Shown here: in pieces, positions 1-7,338 of the stretch
Layout of the letters: every line of letters starts with the position of its first letter
Position numbering within the stretch: the stretch's first letter is position 1
DNA from: an uncultured Spirochaetia bacterium
GTDB lineage: Bacteria > Spirochaetota > Spirochaetia > Sphaerochaetales > Sphaerochaetaceae
Reading direction: 5' to 3'
Assembly (NCBI GenBank): GCA_905236385.1
Contig: CAJOOY010000006.1
Location: 20,832-84,831 of the forward strand
Length of the DNA stretch: 64,000 bases
Position numbers and translations under genes: made by a program
Notes under the pieces: generated by a model
Told to the model about the DNA's origin: nothing
Database searches by the model: none
Seen by the model: the letters and a program-made list of their open reading frames with translations, nothing else

Positions 1-129
1 ACAATTGCTGAAAGTGGCCTTTATTCAAATGACGGATTAACAAAGACCATATACAATAGAGGAAAGGCTATTGCTAGAATCATGTATGCTTCTGATTTAG
101 TAAAAGTATTGAAGGTAGAATATCTATAA
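1..129 (+). CDS. C-terminal fragment of an unidentified protein
   Basis: An open frame runs from the window edge to a TAA at 127-129 and gives 42 residues ending KVLKVEYL. The next gene's ATG follows the stop directly with no gap, so this is very likely the previous gene of the Lol-like ABC operon. The Shine-Dalgarno of the next gene (GAAGGTAGA) lies within its last codons. The fragment is too short to assign a function; a lipoprotein-sorting role would fit the context but is only a guess. Confidence 0.6.
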   Translation, partial: TIAESGLYSNDGLTKTIYNRGKAIARIMYASDLVKVLKVEYL

Positions 130-1329
130 ATGTTCATAGTAAAAACAGCTTTCAGATATGCGTTCTCTAAAACCGGTAGCAGAAGACGAACTGCTATTAT
201 GCAGATACTTGGAATAGCCATAGGCATAACAGCACTAATGATAGTTAGCGCTGTTATGAATGGCCTTCAGACATCGCAACTAATGCATTTGAGAAATATT
301 GAATCTTATGATTTAACTGTAGTTTCAGACATAATTACAATCGAGGATTTAAAAAGCATAGATAATTCTTGCTCCGTGCATGAAACCTGCGAGACTGCAG
401 TTCTGATCGTTGATAAGAACAACGGTAAGAGTACAACAGCTAGAGTGAGGGGAGTCTCTTTTTCATTAGTAACAGACCCACGGTTTTCTGACAGCCTTAT
501 TTACTACACAGATTTTGAAGAGCTTGGTTCTTCAGTTGCTGTTTCTTTTAATTTGTTAAACAGTATGAATATAAGAACTGAAGATGAGCTTGAGATAACA
601 TTTCTGCGCCCTGGAAAAACAGCAACTATAGTTCCTTTTACAACTAATTCTAGTGTAGGCGGAGTTTACGGGTCTTACAGTACGACTTACAGTAACAGCA
701 CAGTTTTAATGTCTATTGATGCGCTATTAGAAATAAACCCAAATACTAAGCTTTTCTATGCTGTTTACACAGAAATGAACACAGCCTCTTTTGCTGAAGC
801 AATATACGCCTTAGATCCTGAAGCCAAGGTTGTAACCTGGCAAGAGTACAACAAGGCTCTATATTCAGCACTTACTCTTGAAAAAGCTGTTATGTACATC
901 TTTATGGGTTTTATGTTTTTGATCTTAGTAGTGAACCTTAGAAATACAACTAGACGATTAATTAAAACTAAACAGACTGAAGGAGCCATGCTGAGAGCCC
1001 TTGGCTGTACAACTTCAAATCTTTCCTTAATCTTCTTACTTCATGCAGTAATTATCTGTTTGTTAGGTGAAGTTATTGGTGTAAGCCTTGGTTATTTGGC
1101 AGTTAATAACATTCAAAACATACTCTATCTGGTTGACAGGCTGATATACATCTTCACTTCTCAGACAAGTATTCTTACAGCCATTCCATTCTGTGCTGTA
1201 ATTGGAATAAAAGAAATACTATTAATATGCTCTGGAGTTCTTCTTTTAACCATTATTCTGATTTATTCAGCATGCAGAAAGACCATAAACAAAGAGATAA
1301 TGGAGGTAATAGCAAATGTACCCGATTGA
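130..1329 (+). CDS. FtsX-like ABC transporter permease (LolC/LolE type)
   Basis: Inner-membrane permease of 399 residues, the usual length for LolC/E or MacB-type subunits. The layout fits the family: one N-terminal membrane helix at about residues 22-45, a periplasmic domain to about 250, then three C-terminal helices at about 256-276, 300-330 and 365-390, with an FtsX-type segment between the first two (TEGAMLRALGC). It is followed by an overlapping ATPase gene (14 nt overlap) and a second permease of the same type. This matches a LolCDE system that extracts lipoproteins from the inner membrane toward the outer membrane. A MacB-like exporter cannot be excluded from sequence alone. Confidence 0.85.
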   Translation: MFIVKTAFRYAFSKTGSRRRTAIMQILGIAIGITALMIVSAVMNGLQTSQLMHLRNIESYDLTVVSDIITIEDLKSIDNSCSVHETCETAVLIVDKNNGKSTTARVRGVSFSLVTDPRFSDSLIYYTDFEELGSSVAVSFNLLNSMNIRTEDELEITFLRPGKTATIVPFTTNSSVGGVYGSYSTTYSNSTVLMSIDALLEINPNTKLFYAVYTEMNTASFAEAIYALDPEAKVVTWQEYNKALYSALTLEKAVMYIFMGFMFLILVVNLRNTTRRLIKTKQTEGAMLRALGCTTSNLSLIFLLHAVIICLLGEVIGVSLGYLAVNNIQNILYLVDRLIYIFTSQTSILTAIPFCAVIGIKEILLICSGVLLLTIILIYSACRKTINKEIMEVIANVPD

Positions 1330-2011
1330 ACTAATTGGCATTTCAAAGACTTTTCCATCTGCCGGCAAGGGCAGTGAAGAGCTTCTTATACTTGATAAGA
1401 TAGATTTTAAAGCTCAAGAAGGTATGTCTACAGCCATTATTGGAAAAAGCGGAAGTGGTAAGAGTACACTTTTACAGATAGCTGGAGGGCTGGATTCTCC
1501 ATCAGAAGGACAGGTTATCTGCAGTGGGACTGATTTTTCTTCTTTAAATGAGAAGGAAAAAGCTGAACACAGAAACAAACATATTGGTTTTATCTTTCAG
1601 GCAAACCTACTACTTGAAGACTTCACAGCTTTGGAAAATGTACTTATGCCATCACTCATTTCTGGAGCAAAAGAGAGTGAGTGTAAAAGGCGAGCCGCAG
1701 ACTTACTTGAAATGACAGGGTTAAAAGATAGGTTAAACCATTATCCGTCTCAACTAAGTGGCGGTGAGAAGCAGAGAATAGCCATCTGCAGAGCTCTGAT
1801 GAATAATCCAGACTTAATTCTTGCAGATGAACCAACTGGGTCTCTTGATGAAGAGAACGCTTCCCAAATAGAAGAATTGCTACTTTCCCTTGTTAAATCT
1901 CAGCACAAAAGTCTTCTTCTTGTTACTCATAACAATGATTTTGCAAACAAGTGCGATTATGTTTATCTTCTATCAAACAGAAAACTAACTCTTATGAAGG
2001 GTGCAAAATGA
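1316..2011 (+). CDS. lolD: ABC transporter ATP-binding protein, LolD-like
   Basis: A 231-residue ATPase that would power the two flanking FtsX-type permeases. It shows Walker A GKSGSGKST near residue 43, a Q-loop (FIFQANLLLEDFTALENV) typical of the LolD/MacB group, signature LSGGEKQR, Walker B LILADEPTGSLD and the switch His in VTHN. The start overlaps the upstream permease by 14 nt, and its TGA overlaps the next ATG as ATGA, so the three genes are probably translationally coupled. MacB-type ATPases share these motifs; lipoprotein release is preferred because of the permease-ATPase-permease arrangement in a diderm. Confidence 0.85.
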   Translation: MYPIELIGISKTFPSAGKGSEELLILDKIDFKAQEGMSTAIIGKSGSGKSTLLQIAGGLDSPSEGQVICSGTDFSSLNEKEKAEHRNKHIGFIFQANLLLEDFTALENVLMPSLISGAKESECKRRAADLLEMTGLKDRLNHYPSQLSGGEKQRIAICRALMNNPDLILADEPTGSLDEENASQIEELLLSLVKSQHKSLLLVTHNNDFANKCDYVYLLSNRKLTLMKGAK

Positions 2012-3162
2012 ATCCTTTTACCAAGATTACCGTTTTCAGAAAACTTAAATCCGGCTCTCGATTACTAGGTTGCTTCATACTGATTGCCCTTGTAACAGCA
2101 CCCTTGATCTTTGCTCTTGTTTTTTCTGAAAGCATGATGAATGGTATAAGCGAAAAGTACATTTGTCTTTCAGATGGCCATATTCAAACACGAGAAGACA
2201 TTTCTTCTATCCCTGAACAGATGCTTTACAGTGCTGATTCAGTAATTTATGGAAATGTTCTTATTTACTCTTCAACTGAAACTTCTCCTTTAATGGTTAA
2301 AGGTGTTACAGATAGCTATTTTAATGAGAAAAGAAGTAACCAGATTCACTTTGTTTCACAAGCAGAAGATGAGTCCAACCTCAGTGGGATAATTATCAGT
2401 CGCTCTACTGCTGAAAAACTAAATGTAGGAGTTGGAGATAAGGTAGCCATGATGATTGTACCTGAAAACTCTGATAGGGTACTAAGACCGGTTTTGGCAA
2501 GAGTTACTGGAATCTTCTACACAGGCTATGACAGCCTAGATAAGAACCTAAGTTTTGTAGACAATGAATACGCTATTAAACTTTTTTCTAATGAAACTCC
2601 TATTTATGAATTAATTGTTAATTCTCCATATTCAGAAGATTTAAACAGTGTTCTTTCTTACTTGCCAAGCTTAGCTGAAACATCTATTTGGAGTTCAAAG
2701 AACACTGCTGTGTATGAAAACTTTGTCTCTAGCCGTCAGATGATTATGATTATTCTTCTTCTGGTAGTGGCGGTTGCTGCGTTCTACACAGCGTCTGTTG
2801 CGAATCAGATAGTTGAAGATGATATGAAGAATATAGCTATCTACAAGCTTCTCGGAGCTAATAATTCACAGATAAAGAATTCTCTATTTGTTTCTGTGTA
2901 TACAGTTACTATTGCTGGAATTCTTGTTGGACTGCTTATTGGTCTTCTACTTTCTTTAAACATGGGACCAATTCTTACTTATCTCTCAGACAAAGGTCTT
3001 GAAGGCCTATCTTTCTATTTACTTGATTTTGATGTAACAGTTCCTTTCTTAAGAATCTCTCTTCTTTTAATGACACTTCTCATAATCAGTTTCATTACTG
3101 TTAGGATAACATTAAGAAGGACAGGTAGGATTACACCTATTCAACTGTTCACAAGTCTGTAA
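2008..3162 (+). CDS. FtsX-like ABC transporter permease (second Lol-type subunit)
   Basis: A 384-residue permease paralogous to the one at 130-1329. It has an N-terminal helix (LLGCFILIALVTAPLIFAL), a periplasmic MacB-like domain and three C-terminal helices starting near MIMIILLLVVAVAAFY. The FtsX core IAIYKLLGANNSQIKNSLF is clear. An in-frame start at 1951 lies inside the ATPase gene; I chose the ATG at 2008 because it forms an ATGA overlap with the ATPase stop and is preceded by GAAGGGTG. It presumably forms a heterodimeric LolCE-like transmembrane part with the first permease. Confidence 0.85.
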   Translation: MNPFTKITVFRKLKSGSRLLGCFILIALVTAPLIFALVFSESMMNGISEKYICLSDGHIQTREDISSIPEQMLYSADSVIYGNVLIYSSTETSPLMVKGVTDSYFNEKRSNQIHFVSQAEDESNLSGIIISRSTAEKLNVGVGDKVAMMIVPENSDRVLRPVLARVTGIFYTGYDSLDKNLSFVDNEYAIKLFSNETPIYELIVNSPYSEDLNSVLSYLPSLAETSIWSSKNTAVYENFVSSRQMIMIILLLVVAVAAFYTASVANQIVEDDMKNIAIYKLLGANNSQIKNSLFVSVYTVTIAGILVGLLIGLLLSLNMGPILTYLSDKGLEGLSFYLLDFDVTVPFLRISLLLMTLLIISFITVRITLRRTGRITPIQLFTSL

Positions 3163-3181
3163 AACTGTTATTCTCTTTTCT

Positions 3182-4105
3182 ATGAGTTTTGAAGTCTTTG
3201 TTTTAGGTACAAGTGGAATGCAGCCTCTCCCTGGAAGGTTCCTTACTTCTGCTATGGTCAGAAGAAATGGGGATTTGTTTTTATTTGATTGCGGAGAAGG
3301 AACACAGGTAAGCCTGAAAATGCTTAACCTGCACTGGAAAAAGATTAATTCTATCTTTATTTCACACATGCACGCTGACCATGTTACAGGGCTTCCGGGA
3401 CTTCTTATGCTCTCTTCTCAAGTAGAGAGAACTGAACCATTGTATATATATGGACCAGAGAAACTGAAAGATTACATTGACTCAAACAGAAAGCTACTGG
3501 ATATGTACATAAACTACCAGATTAAGGTAATTCCTGTAGAGCCTGGTGTTATCTGTGAAAATGATGAATACAAGGTAGAGTCCATTCCTCTTTTACATAC
3601 AAAACCTTGCTATGGTTATGTTTTAACTGAAAAAGACCGTCCTGGAGAGTTCTCTGTTGAGAAGGCAACTTCTCTTGGGGTTCCTATGGGTCCCATGTGG
3701 GGAAAACTGCAAAGAGGTGAGAGTGTCACTTTGGAAGATGGAACAACTGTCACTTCAGAACAGGTACTCGGCCAAAGAAGAAAGGGAATCAAATTCTCAT
3801 ATGTAACGGACACTGTCTATATGTCGCATATAGCAAACTATGTAAAAGATTCTGATCTGCTACTATGTGAAGGCATGTTTACTAAAGATCTTTCACAGGA
3901 CGCTTATGAGAAGAAGCACATGACAAGTACTCAAAGTGCAACTATAGCTCTTCAGGCGGGGGTAAAAAAGATGGGACTTATTCACTACAGTCCCAGGTAC
4001 ACAGATAGAGAGCTTTACAGTCTACTTGATGAAGCAAAAGAAGTGTTTCCAGAAACAGTTCTATGCAAAGACAGGATGATTTTTACTCTGAATCATGAAG
4101 ATTAA
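3182..4105 (+). CDS. rnz: Ribonuclease Z (tRNA 3' endonuclease)
   Basis: Metallo-beta-lactamase nuclease of 307 residues that trims tRNA 3' trailers, the usual bacterial RNase Z length. The zinc motif HMHADHVTGLPG is at about residues 62-73, followed by the substrate-arm region and the downstream ligands in YVTDTVY and HMTSTQSA. The opening FEVFVLGTSGMQPLPGR is typical of the family (LGT...PTxxR). Trimming activity is relevant here because the two tRNA genes in the window do not encode CCA. The 3' end overlaps the convergent small membrane protein gene by 23 nt and no terminator is visible. Confidence 0.95.
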   Translation: MSFEVFVLGTSGMQPLPGRFLTSAMVRRNGDLFLFDCGEGTQVSLKMLNLHWKKINSIFISHMHADHVTGLPGLLMLSSQVERTEPLYIYGPEKLKDYIDSNRKLLDMYINYQIKVIPVEPGVICENDEYKVESIPLLHTKPCYGYVLTEKDRPGEFSVEKATSLGVPMGPMWGKLQRGESVTLEDGTTVTSEQVLGQRRKGIKFSYVTDTVYMSHIANYVKDSDLLLCEGMFTKDLSQDAYEKKHMTSTQSATIALQAGVKKMGLIHYSPRYTDRELYSLLDEAKEVFPETVLCKDRMIFTLNHED

Positions 4106-4334
4106 GTTCTTCTGACTCAAGTTCTTCTATTTCTTCAATATCTTCAGCCTCGAACGCCTCAGGGTCGTCTTCAACCAGGTGTTCTTTAAAATAAGAAGAA
4201 GGGTAAGAAGTAGGGGGAAGTTTATCTAATTCAATACTTTCGCCAGATTTCTTGATACTATGAAGTGTTCCAATAAGCAGAATTATAAGGCCGAGAAGAA
4301 TAAAGACTAGCTTTATAACAGTTACTGCAGTCAA
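4083..4334 (-). CDS. Small membrane protein with acidic C-terminal tail
   Basis: An 83-residue protein I do not recognise. One membrane helix (VIKLVFILLGLIILLIGTL, about residues 6-24) is followed by a short linker and a strongly acidic tail rich in Glu. It starts at a TTG with a good Shine-Dalgarno (AGAGGTG, six bases upstream). A near-consensus promoter (TTGTCT, 17 bp, TATAAT) lies just beyond, which argues for a real gene. It is divergent from the FtsB/DivIC-like gene, with its promoter overlapping that gene's start, and it overlaps the 3' end of rnz. Confidence 0.7.
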   Translation of the reverse strand: MTAVTVIKLVFILLGLIILLIGTLHSIKKSGESIELDKLPPTSYPSSYFKEHLVEDDPEAFEAEDIEEIEELESEELNLHDSE

Positions 4335-4369
4335 GTGAACACCTCTTTTACAATTTTGCTTTTGACATT

Positions 4370-4398
4370 ATTATAGAAATTGCACATGTCCAAGACAA
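4370..4398 (-). promoter_or_regulatory. Promoter of the small acidic-tailed membrane protein gene
   Basis: Minus-strand TTGTCT (4398-4393), 17 bp spacer, TATAAT (4375-4370). The predicted start is near 4363, about 29 nt before the TTG start codon at 4334. The element overlaps the first codons of the divergent gene at 4386. Confidence 0.6.
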
Positions 4399-4877
4399 GA
4401 AAATACATTTTAATGTTTCTAGTATTAACTCTCAGTTTTTTCTTTCTAATTACCGGTATTTTCGGAACTAACGGATACTATTACAACAAAGCCTTGATGA
4501 GCCAACTTCATGTAATTGAATACGAAGAAGACAGCATGAACACAGAGCTTGAGGCTCTTGAGAAACAGAGAGAAGAACTTTCTACAGAAGAAGGGCTGAG
4601 AGATGCAGCTATCAGTCTTGGTTACTATGTAGAAGGAGATGAAGTCTACAGATTTCAAACTCCAGCCCTTCAGGAAAGCTACTATGTAGCCGAAAACAAA
4701 CCACAGGTAATTGAATTTACTCCCTTAAAACCTTTAACATGCATTCTGATTGCAGCAGGCATTTCCATAATTGTTGTACTTTTTGCTGCAATTCTGGATT
4801 CCAAGAGGCAAACAGAAGATGATATTGAACAAGACAAACCCGGAGACACTACAGACTCTTACTACATTGATGGCTGA
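4386..4877 (+). CDS. FtsB/DivIC-like septum formation initiator protein
   Basis: A 163-residue protein with an N-terminal membrane helix (about residues 7-29), then a coiled coil (QLHVIEYEEDSMNTELEALE onward) and a segment REELSTEEGLRDAAISLGYY that matches the FtsB/DivIC pattern of a coiled coil followed by a conserved helix before GY(Y). This family bridges early and late cell-division proteins with FtsL and FtsQ. It has a second membrane helix (about residues 112-134) and a charged tail, which ordinary FtsB lacks. There is a TTG six bases upstream and no clear Shine-Dalgarno; ATG 4386 is chosen. The 3' end overlaps the next gene by 59 nt. Confidence 0.7.
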   Translation: MSKTRKYILMFLVLTLSFFFLITGIFGTNGYYYNKALMSQLHVIEYEEDSMNTELEALEKQREELSTEEGLRDAAISLGYYVEGDEVYRFQTPALQESYYVAENKPQVIEFTPLKPLTCILIAAGISIIVVLFAAILDSKRQTEDDIEQDKPGDTTDSYYIDG

Positions 4878-5376
4878 AGGCGCTGTTGCTGTTCTTCCGT
4901 GTGATACTATCTATGGCTTATGCGCCATCTACGGCCTTGGAGAAAAGCCTCTTAAGGAAATAAAGGGAAGGGATGCTGATAAACCATTTCTGATTCTTGC
5001 CACAAAAGAACAGGCTACTAATCTTGCTACAGATATACCCAAAGAAGTACTTGATTCATGGCCAGCTCCGTTTACAGCTATTTTAAATGCAAAAGAAGGC
5101 GGAACCATTGGAATCAGAGTTCCTGATGATCCGTTCTTACAGAAACTGCTTAAAGCCTTAGATTCACCTATCTATTCAACATCAGTAAATATGTCTGGTG
5201 AGCCCACCCTTGTTAGTTTTTCAAATATCTGTAACAGGTTCGAAGCTCTTGTAGACTGCCTAGTAAGAGGCCCGGAGATTCAGGGAGAGGTGGCTTCAAC
5301 TATAATAGATGTTTCCAAGAGGCCTTTTAAGGTGCTCCGCCAAGGCTTGTACAACGCAGAAAAGCTTATAGGTTAA
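4819..5376 (+). CDS. tsaC: Threonylcarbamoyl-AMP synthase (Sua5/YciO/YrdC family)
   Basis: A YrdC-domain protein of 185 residues that makes threonylcarbamoyl-AMP from Thr, bicarbonate and ATP, the first step of t6A formation on ANN-decoding tRNAs. Recognisable elements are GAVAVLPCDTIYGLCA (family PTETVYGL), EIKGRDADKPFLIL (KxR...KPL), TIGIRVPDDP and YSTSVNMSGEPT. The open frame extends upstream to 4771, but the ATG at 4819 has AAGAGG about ten bases upstream and starts just before the conserved domain. YciO paralogues share the fold, so the exact substrate is inferred. It overlaps the upstream gene by 59 nt and the convergent gene by 11 nt. Confidence 0.85.
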   Translation: MILNKTNPETLQTLTTLMAEGAVAVLPCDTIYGLCAIYGLGEKPLKEIKGRDADKPFLILATKEQATNLATDIPKEVLDSWPAPFTAILNAKEGGTIGIRVPDDPFLQKLLKALDSPIYSTSVNMSGEPTLVSFSNICNRFEALVDCLVRGPEIQGEVASTIIDVSKRPFKVLRQGLYNAEKLIG

Positions 5377-5719
5377 TACTAAAACCCCTGTTAATAGCAA
5401 TCTCAAAAACCTGAATTACAAGAAACAAAATAACGTTTATAAGAATCCTCAGTATGCTTTTTAAGAAGTATCCTGCCTCAAAACTGTAGTCAGTGGCCCA
5501 GAAAACTACTGAGAGCAACATAACAATTATATTTAAGGCAACCTCTGTATAAATAAAAGCCTCAAGAAGTCTAATTAAAAAAATAAAAAAGCTTTCTTCT
5601 ATTTGAAAAGAATAGAGAAAGAAATACATGGCAGAAAAGAGAATAATTAAAAGAGTTAAAAAGGTTGAAAACTCATTTAAAAGGCTAAGAACTCTTCTTT
5701 TTCCCAACATGAAAATCAT
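5366..5719 (-). CDS. Small integral membrane protein, unknown function
   Basis: A 117-residue hydrophobic protein with three or four predicted membrane helices (about 15-35, 43-66, and 85-108 with a weaker one between) and a basic N-terminus (MLGKRR). I do not recognise a family. It fills the only gap between tsaC and the DUF1015 gene, overlaps tsaC tail to tail by 11 nt, and is divergent from the DUF1015 gene. Start codons at 5719 or 5710 are both possible and neither has a convincing Shine-Dalgarno, so the call is moderate. Confidence 0.55.
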   Translation of the reverse strand: MIFMLGKRRVLSLLNEFSTFLTLLIILFSAMYFFLYSFQIEESFFIFLIRLLEAFIYTEVALNIIVMLLSVVFWATDYSFEAGYFLKSILRILINVILFLVIQVFEIAINRGFSINL

Positions 5720-5761
5720 TCTATCTGTTTGGTTATAAATGGTCTAGATTCAATTATTTTG

Positions 5762-5789
5762 TTGCAATCTGTTGCAAACACTTTATACT
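5762..5789 (+). promoter_or_regulatory. Promoter of the DUF1015 gene
   Basis: TTGCAA (5762-5767), 16 bp spacer, TATACT (5784-5789). The predicted start lies about 22 nt before the ATG at 5818, leaving room for the strong AAAAGGGGG ribosome site. The -35 region holds a tandem GTTGCAA (5761-5767 and 5771-5777), which may just be an alternative -35. Confidence 0.5.
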
Positions 5790-5817
5790 TAAATCAGTAA
5801 TCCAAAAGGGGGACTAT

Positions 5818-7122
5818 ATGTCATCAATCACAGAAAGATTCATTGAACTTGGTCTTAGACCAGCAGATATCATGATTCCACGTAAAGATGTAGATCTTAA
5901 GAAGTGGGCCGTTGTTGCCTGCGATCAGTACACATCAGAAAAAGAATACTGGAAAGATGTAGAAGATTATGTTGGTGATAGTCCTTCTACCTTAAAACTC
6001 ATTTTCCCAGAGTGCTATCTGGAAGATGGAGACTCTGAAAAAAGAATAAAAGATATAAACAGCACCATGGCTTCCTACATGGATAAGGGACTGTTTGATA
6101 CTTATGAAAACTGTTTCTTCCTTGTTAAGAGAACTTGTGGTAACACATCACGTCTTGGCCTTATGGCTGCACTGGATCTGGACAGATACAGCTGGGAGAA
6201 AGATTCAAAGAGTCTGATTAGAGCCACAGAAGGCACAATTCTTTCTAGAATTCCGCCTAGAAAAGCTATCAGAAAAGATGCTGGACTGGAGATTCCACAC
6301 ATAATGGTTCTTATCTCTGATGCAAAAAAGAAGATAATTGAGAACCTCTATGCTAAGAAAGATAAGCTTGAAAAGGTTTATGAGACAGATCTTATGAAGA
6401 ACGGTGGAAAGGTTGAGGCTTATTTAGTAAATAAGGATGAGGACCTACAATTCATTCTTAAAGCTTTTGAAAACCTTACTGCTTCTCTTAATCCTTCAAA
6501 TCCTCTTTTGTTTGCTATGGGTGATGGAAACCATAGTTTTGCAACCGCTAAGAGCTGCTGGGAAGATATAAAGAAGAATCTTTCTGAAGAAGAGAGAAAG
6601 AATCATCCAGCAAGATTCTGCCTTGTGGAACTTGAAAACATCTTTGATCCTGGTCTTGTTTTTGAAAGTATTCATAGGGTGCTTTTCAACGTTCCAGAGG
6701 AAGTGTTCCTATCCGAGCTTGAGAAGAATGCTAAAGGAATAGAGTACGAAACAGTTAAGTGCAAAAACTGCATAGCTTCCCGCTTAGTAGATCAATCTAT
6801 TCAGGGCTTTGGGTACTGCACGGAAAATAAACATGTTTATGTGAGAATTAAAAACCCGGTGGCTAACATTGCCGCAGGCACAATTCAAAGAATACTTGAT
6901 TCACTGATTGAGAAGGGCTATCAGGTTGACTACATTCACGGCCTGGATGTGACTGACAAGCTGGGAAGCGAGAAGGGGAATATTGGTATTTTCCTGCCGG
7001 CAATCGATAAGGCAACTTTCTTTGACACCATTATTAAAGATGGGGCTCTTCCGAGAAAGACTTTCTCAATGGGCGAGGCCAATGAAAAACGCTACTACAT
7101 GGAGTGCAGAAAAATAAAATAA
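5818..7122 (+). CDS. DUF1015 family protein
   Basis: A 434-residue cytoplasmic protein of the DUF1015 family, widespread in anaerobes and spirochaetes and of unknown biochemical function. Family hallmarks are the opening ADIMIPRKDVDLKKWAVVAC followed by DQYTSEKEYW, the LDLDRYSWE segment, and LLFAMGDGNHSFATAKSCWE, the conserved GxGNHSxAxAK motif. It is monocistronic by appearance: its own promoter and a very strong Shine-Dalgarno (AAAAGGGGG) lie upstream, and the uracil-permease leader follows. Neighbours give no clue to its role. Confidence 0.85.
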   Translation: MSSITERFIELGLRPADIMIPRKDVDLKKWAVVACDQYTSEKEYWKDVEDYVGDSPSTLKLIFPECYLEDGDSEKRIKDINSTMASYMDKGLFDTYENCFFLVKRTCGNTSRLGLMAALDLDRYSWEKDSKSLIRATEGTILSRIPPRKAIRKDAGLEIPHIMVLISDAKKKIIENLYAKKDKLEKVYETDLMKNGGKVEAYLVNKDEDLQFILKAFENLTASLNPSNPLLFAMGDGNHSFATAKSCWEDIKKNLSEEERKNHPARFCLVELENIFDPGLVFESIHRVLFNVPEEVFLSELEKNAKGIEYETVKCKNCIASRLVDQSIQGFGYCTENKHVYVRIKNPVANIAAGTIQRILDSLIEKGYQVDYIHGLDVTDKLGSEKGNIGIFLPAIDKATFFDTIIKDGALPRKTFSMGEANEKRYYMECRKIK

Positions 7123-7207
7123 AAATTTTTTAAAAATCGGGAATTCAACTCTTTTCAAAGAAAAATATTTTTGATAAGTTACCTTCTTGGAAATCAGGAG
7201 GTGATTC

Positions 7208-7282
7208 ATGAGTCTTGGTACTTTGATTAGAACAAGCGCATTTGAATTTACCACCTTATTTTTTATTTGTATTGAATTTTAA
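7208..7282 (+). CDS. Leader peptide of the uracil permease attenuator
   Basis: A 24-codon ORF starts at ATG 7208 behind a near-perfect Shine-Dalgarno (CAGGAGGTGATTC) and ends at TAA 7280-7282. The stop codon shares two bases with the 5' arm of the terminator hairpin. The last third is encoded by a U-rich run at about 7256-7279. A ribosome terminating here would cover the 5' arm and prevent termination. This is the layout of UTP-sensing attenuators such as enterobacterial pyrBI and pyrE. The peptide itself is probably not functional. Confidence 0.65.
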   Translation: MSLGTLIRTSAFEFTTLFFICIEF

Positions 7283-7313
7283 GACAATCACTTTTGTGGT
7301 TGTCTTTTTTTTT
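7281..7313 (+). terminator. Attenuator terminator before the uracil permease
   Basis: An 11-bp stem (arms 7281-7291 and 7296-7306, one G-U pair) with a TTTT loop is followed by nine T residues (7305-7313). It lies 25 nt before the permease ATG and directly after the leader ORF stop. A permease transcript starting upstream must pass it, so it acts as an attenuator and not as an end-of-gene terminator. Confidence 0.8.
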
Positions 7314-7338
7314 GGGAATCTTTTTTAGGAGAATAAAT

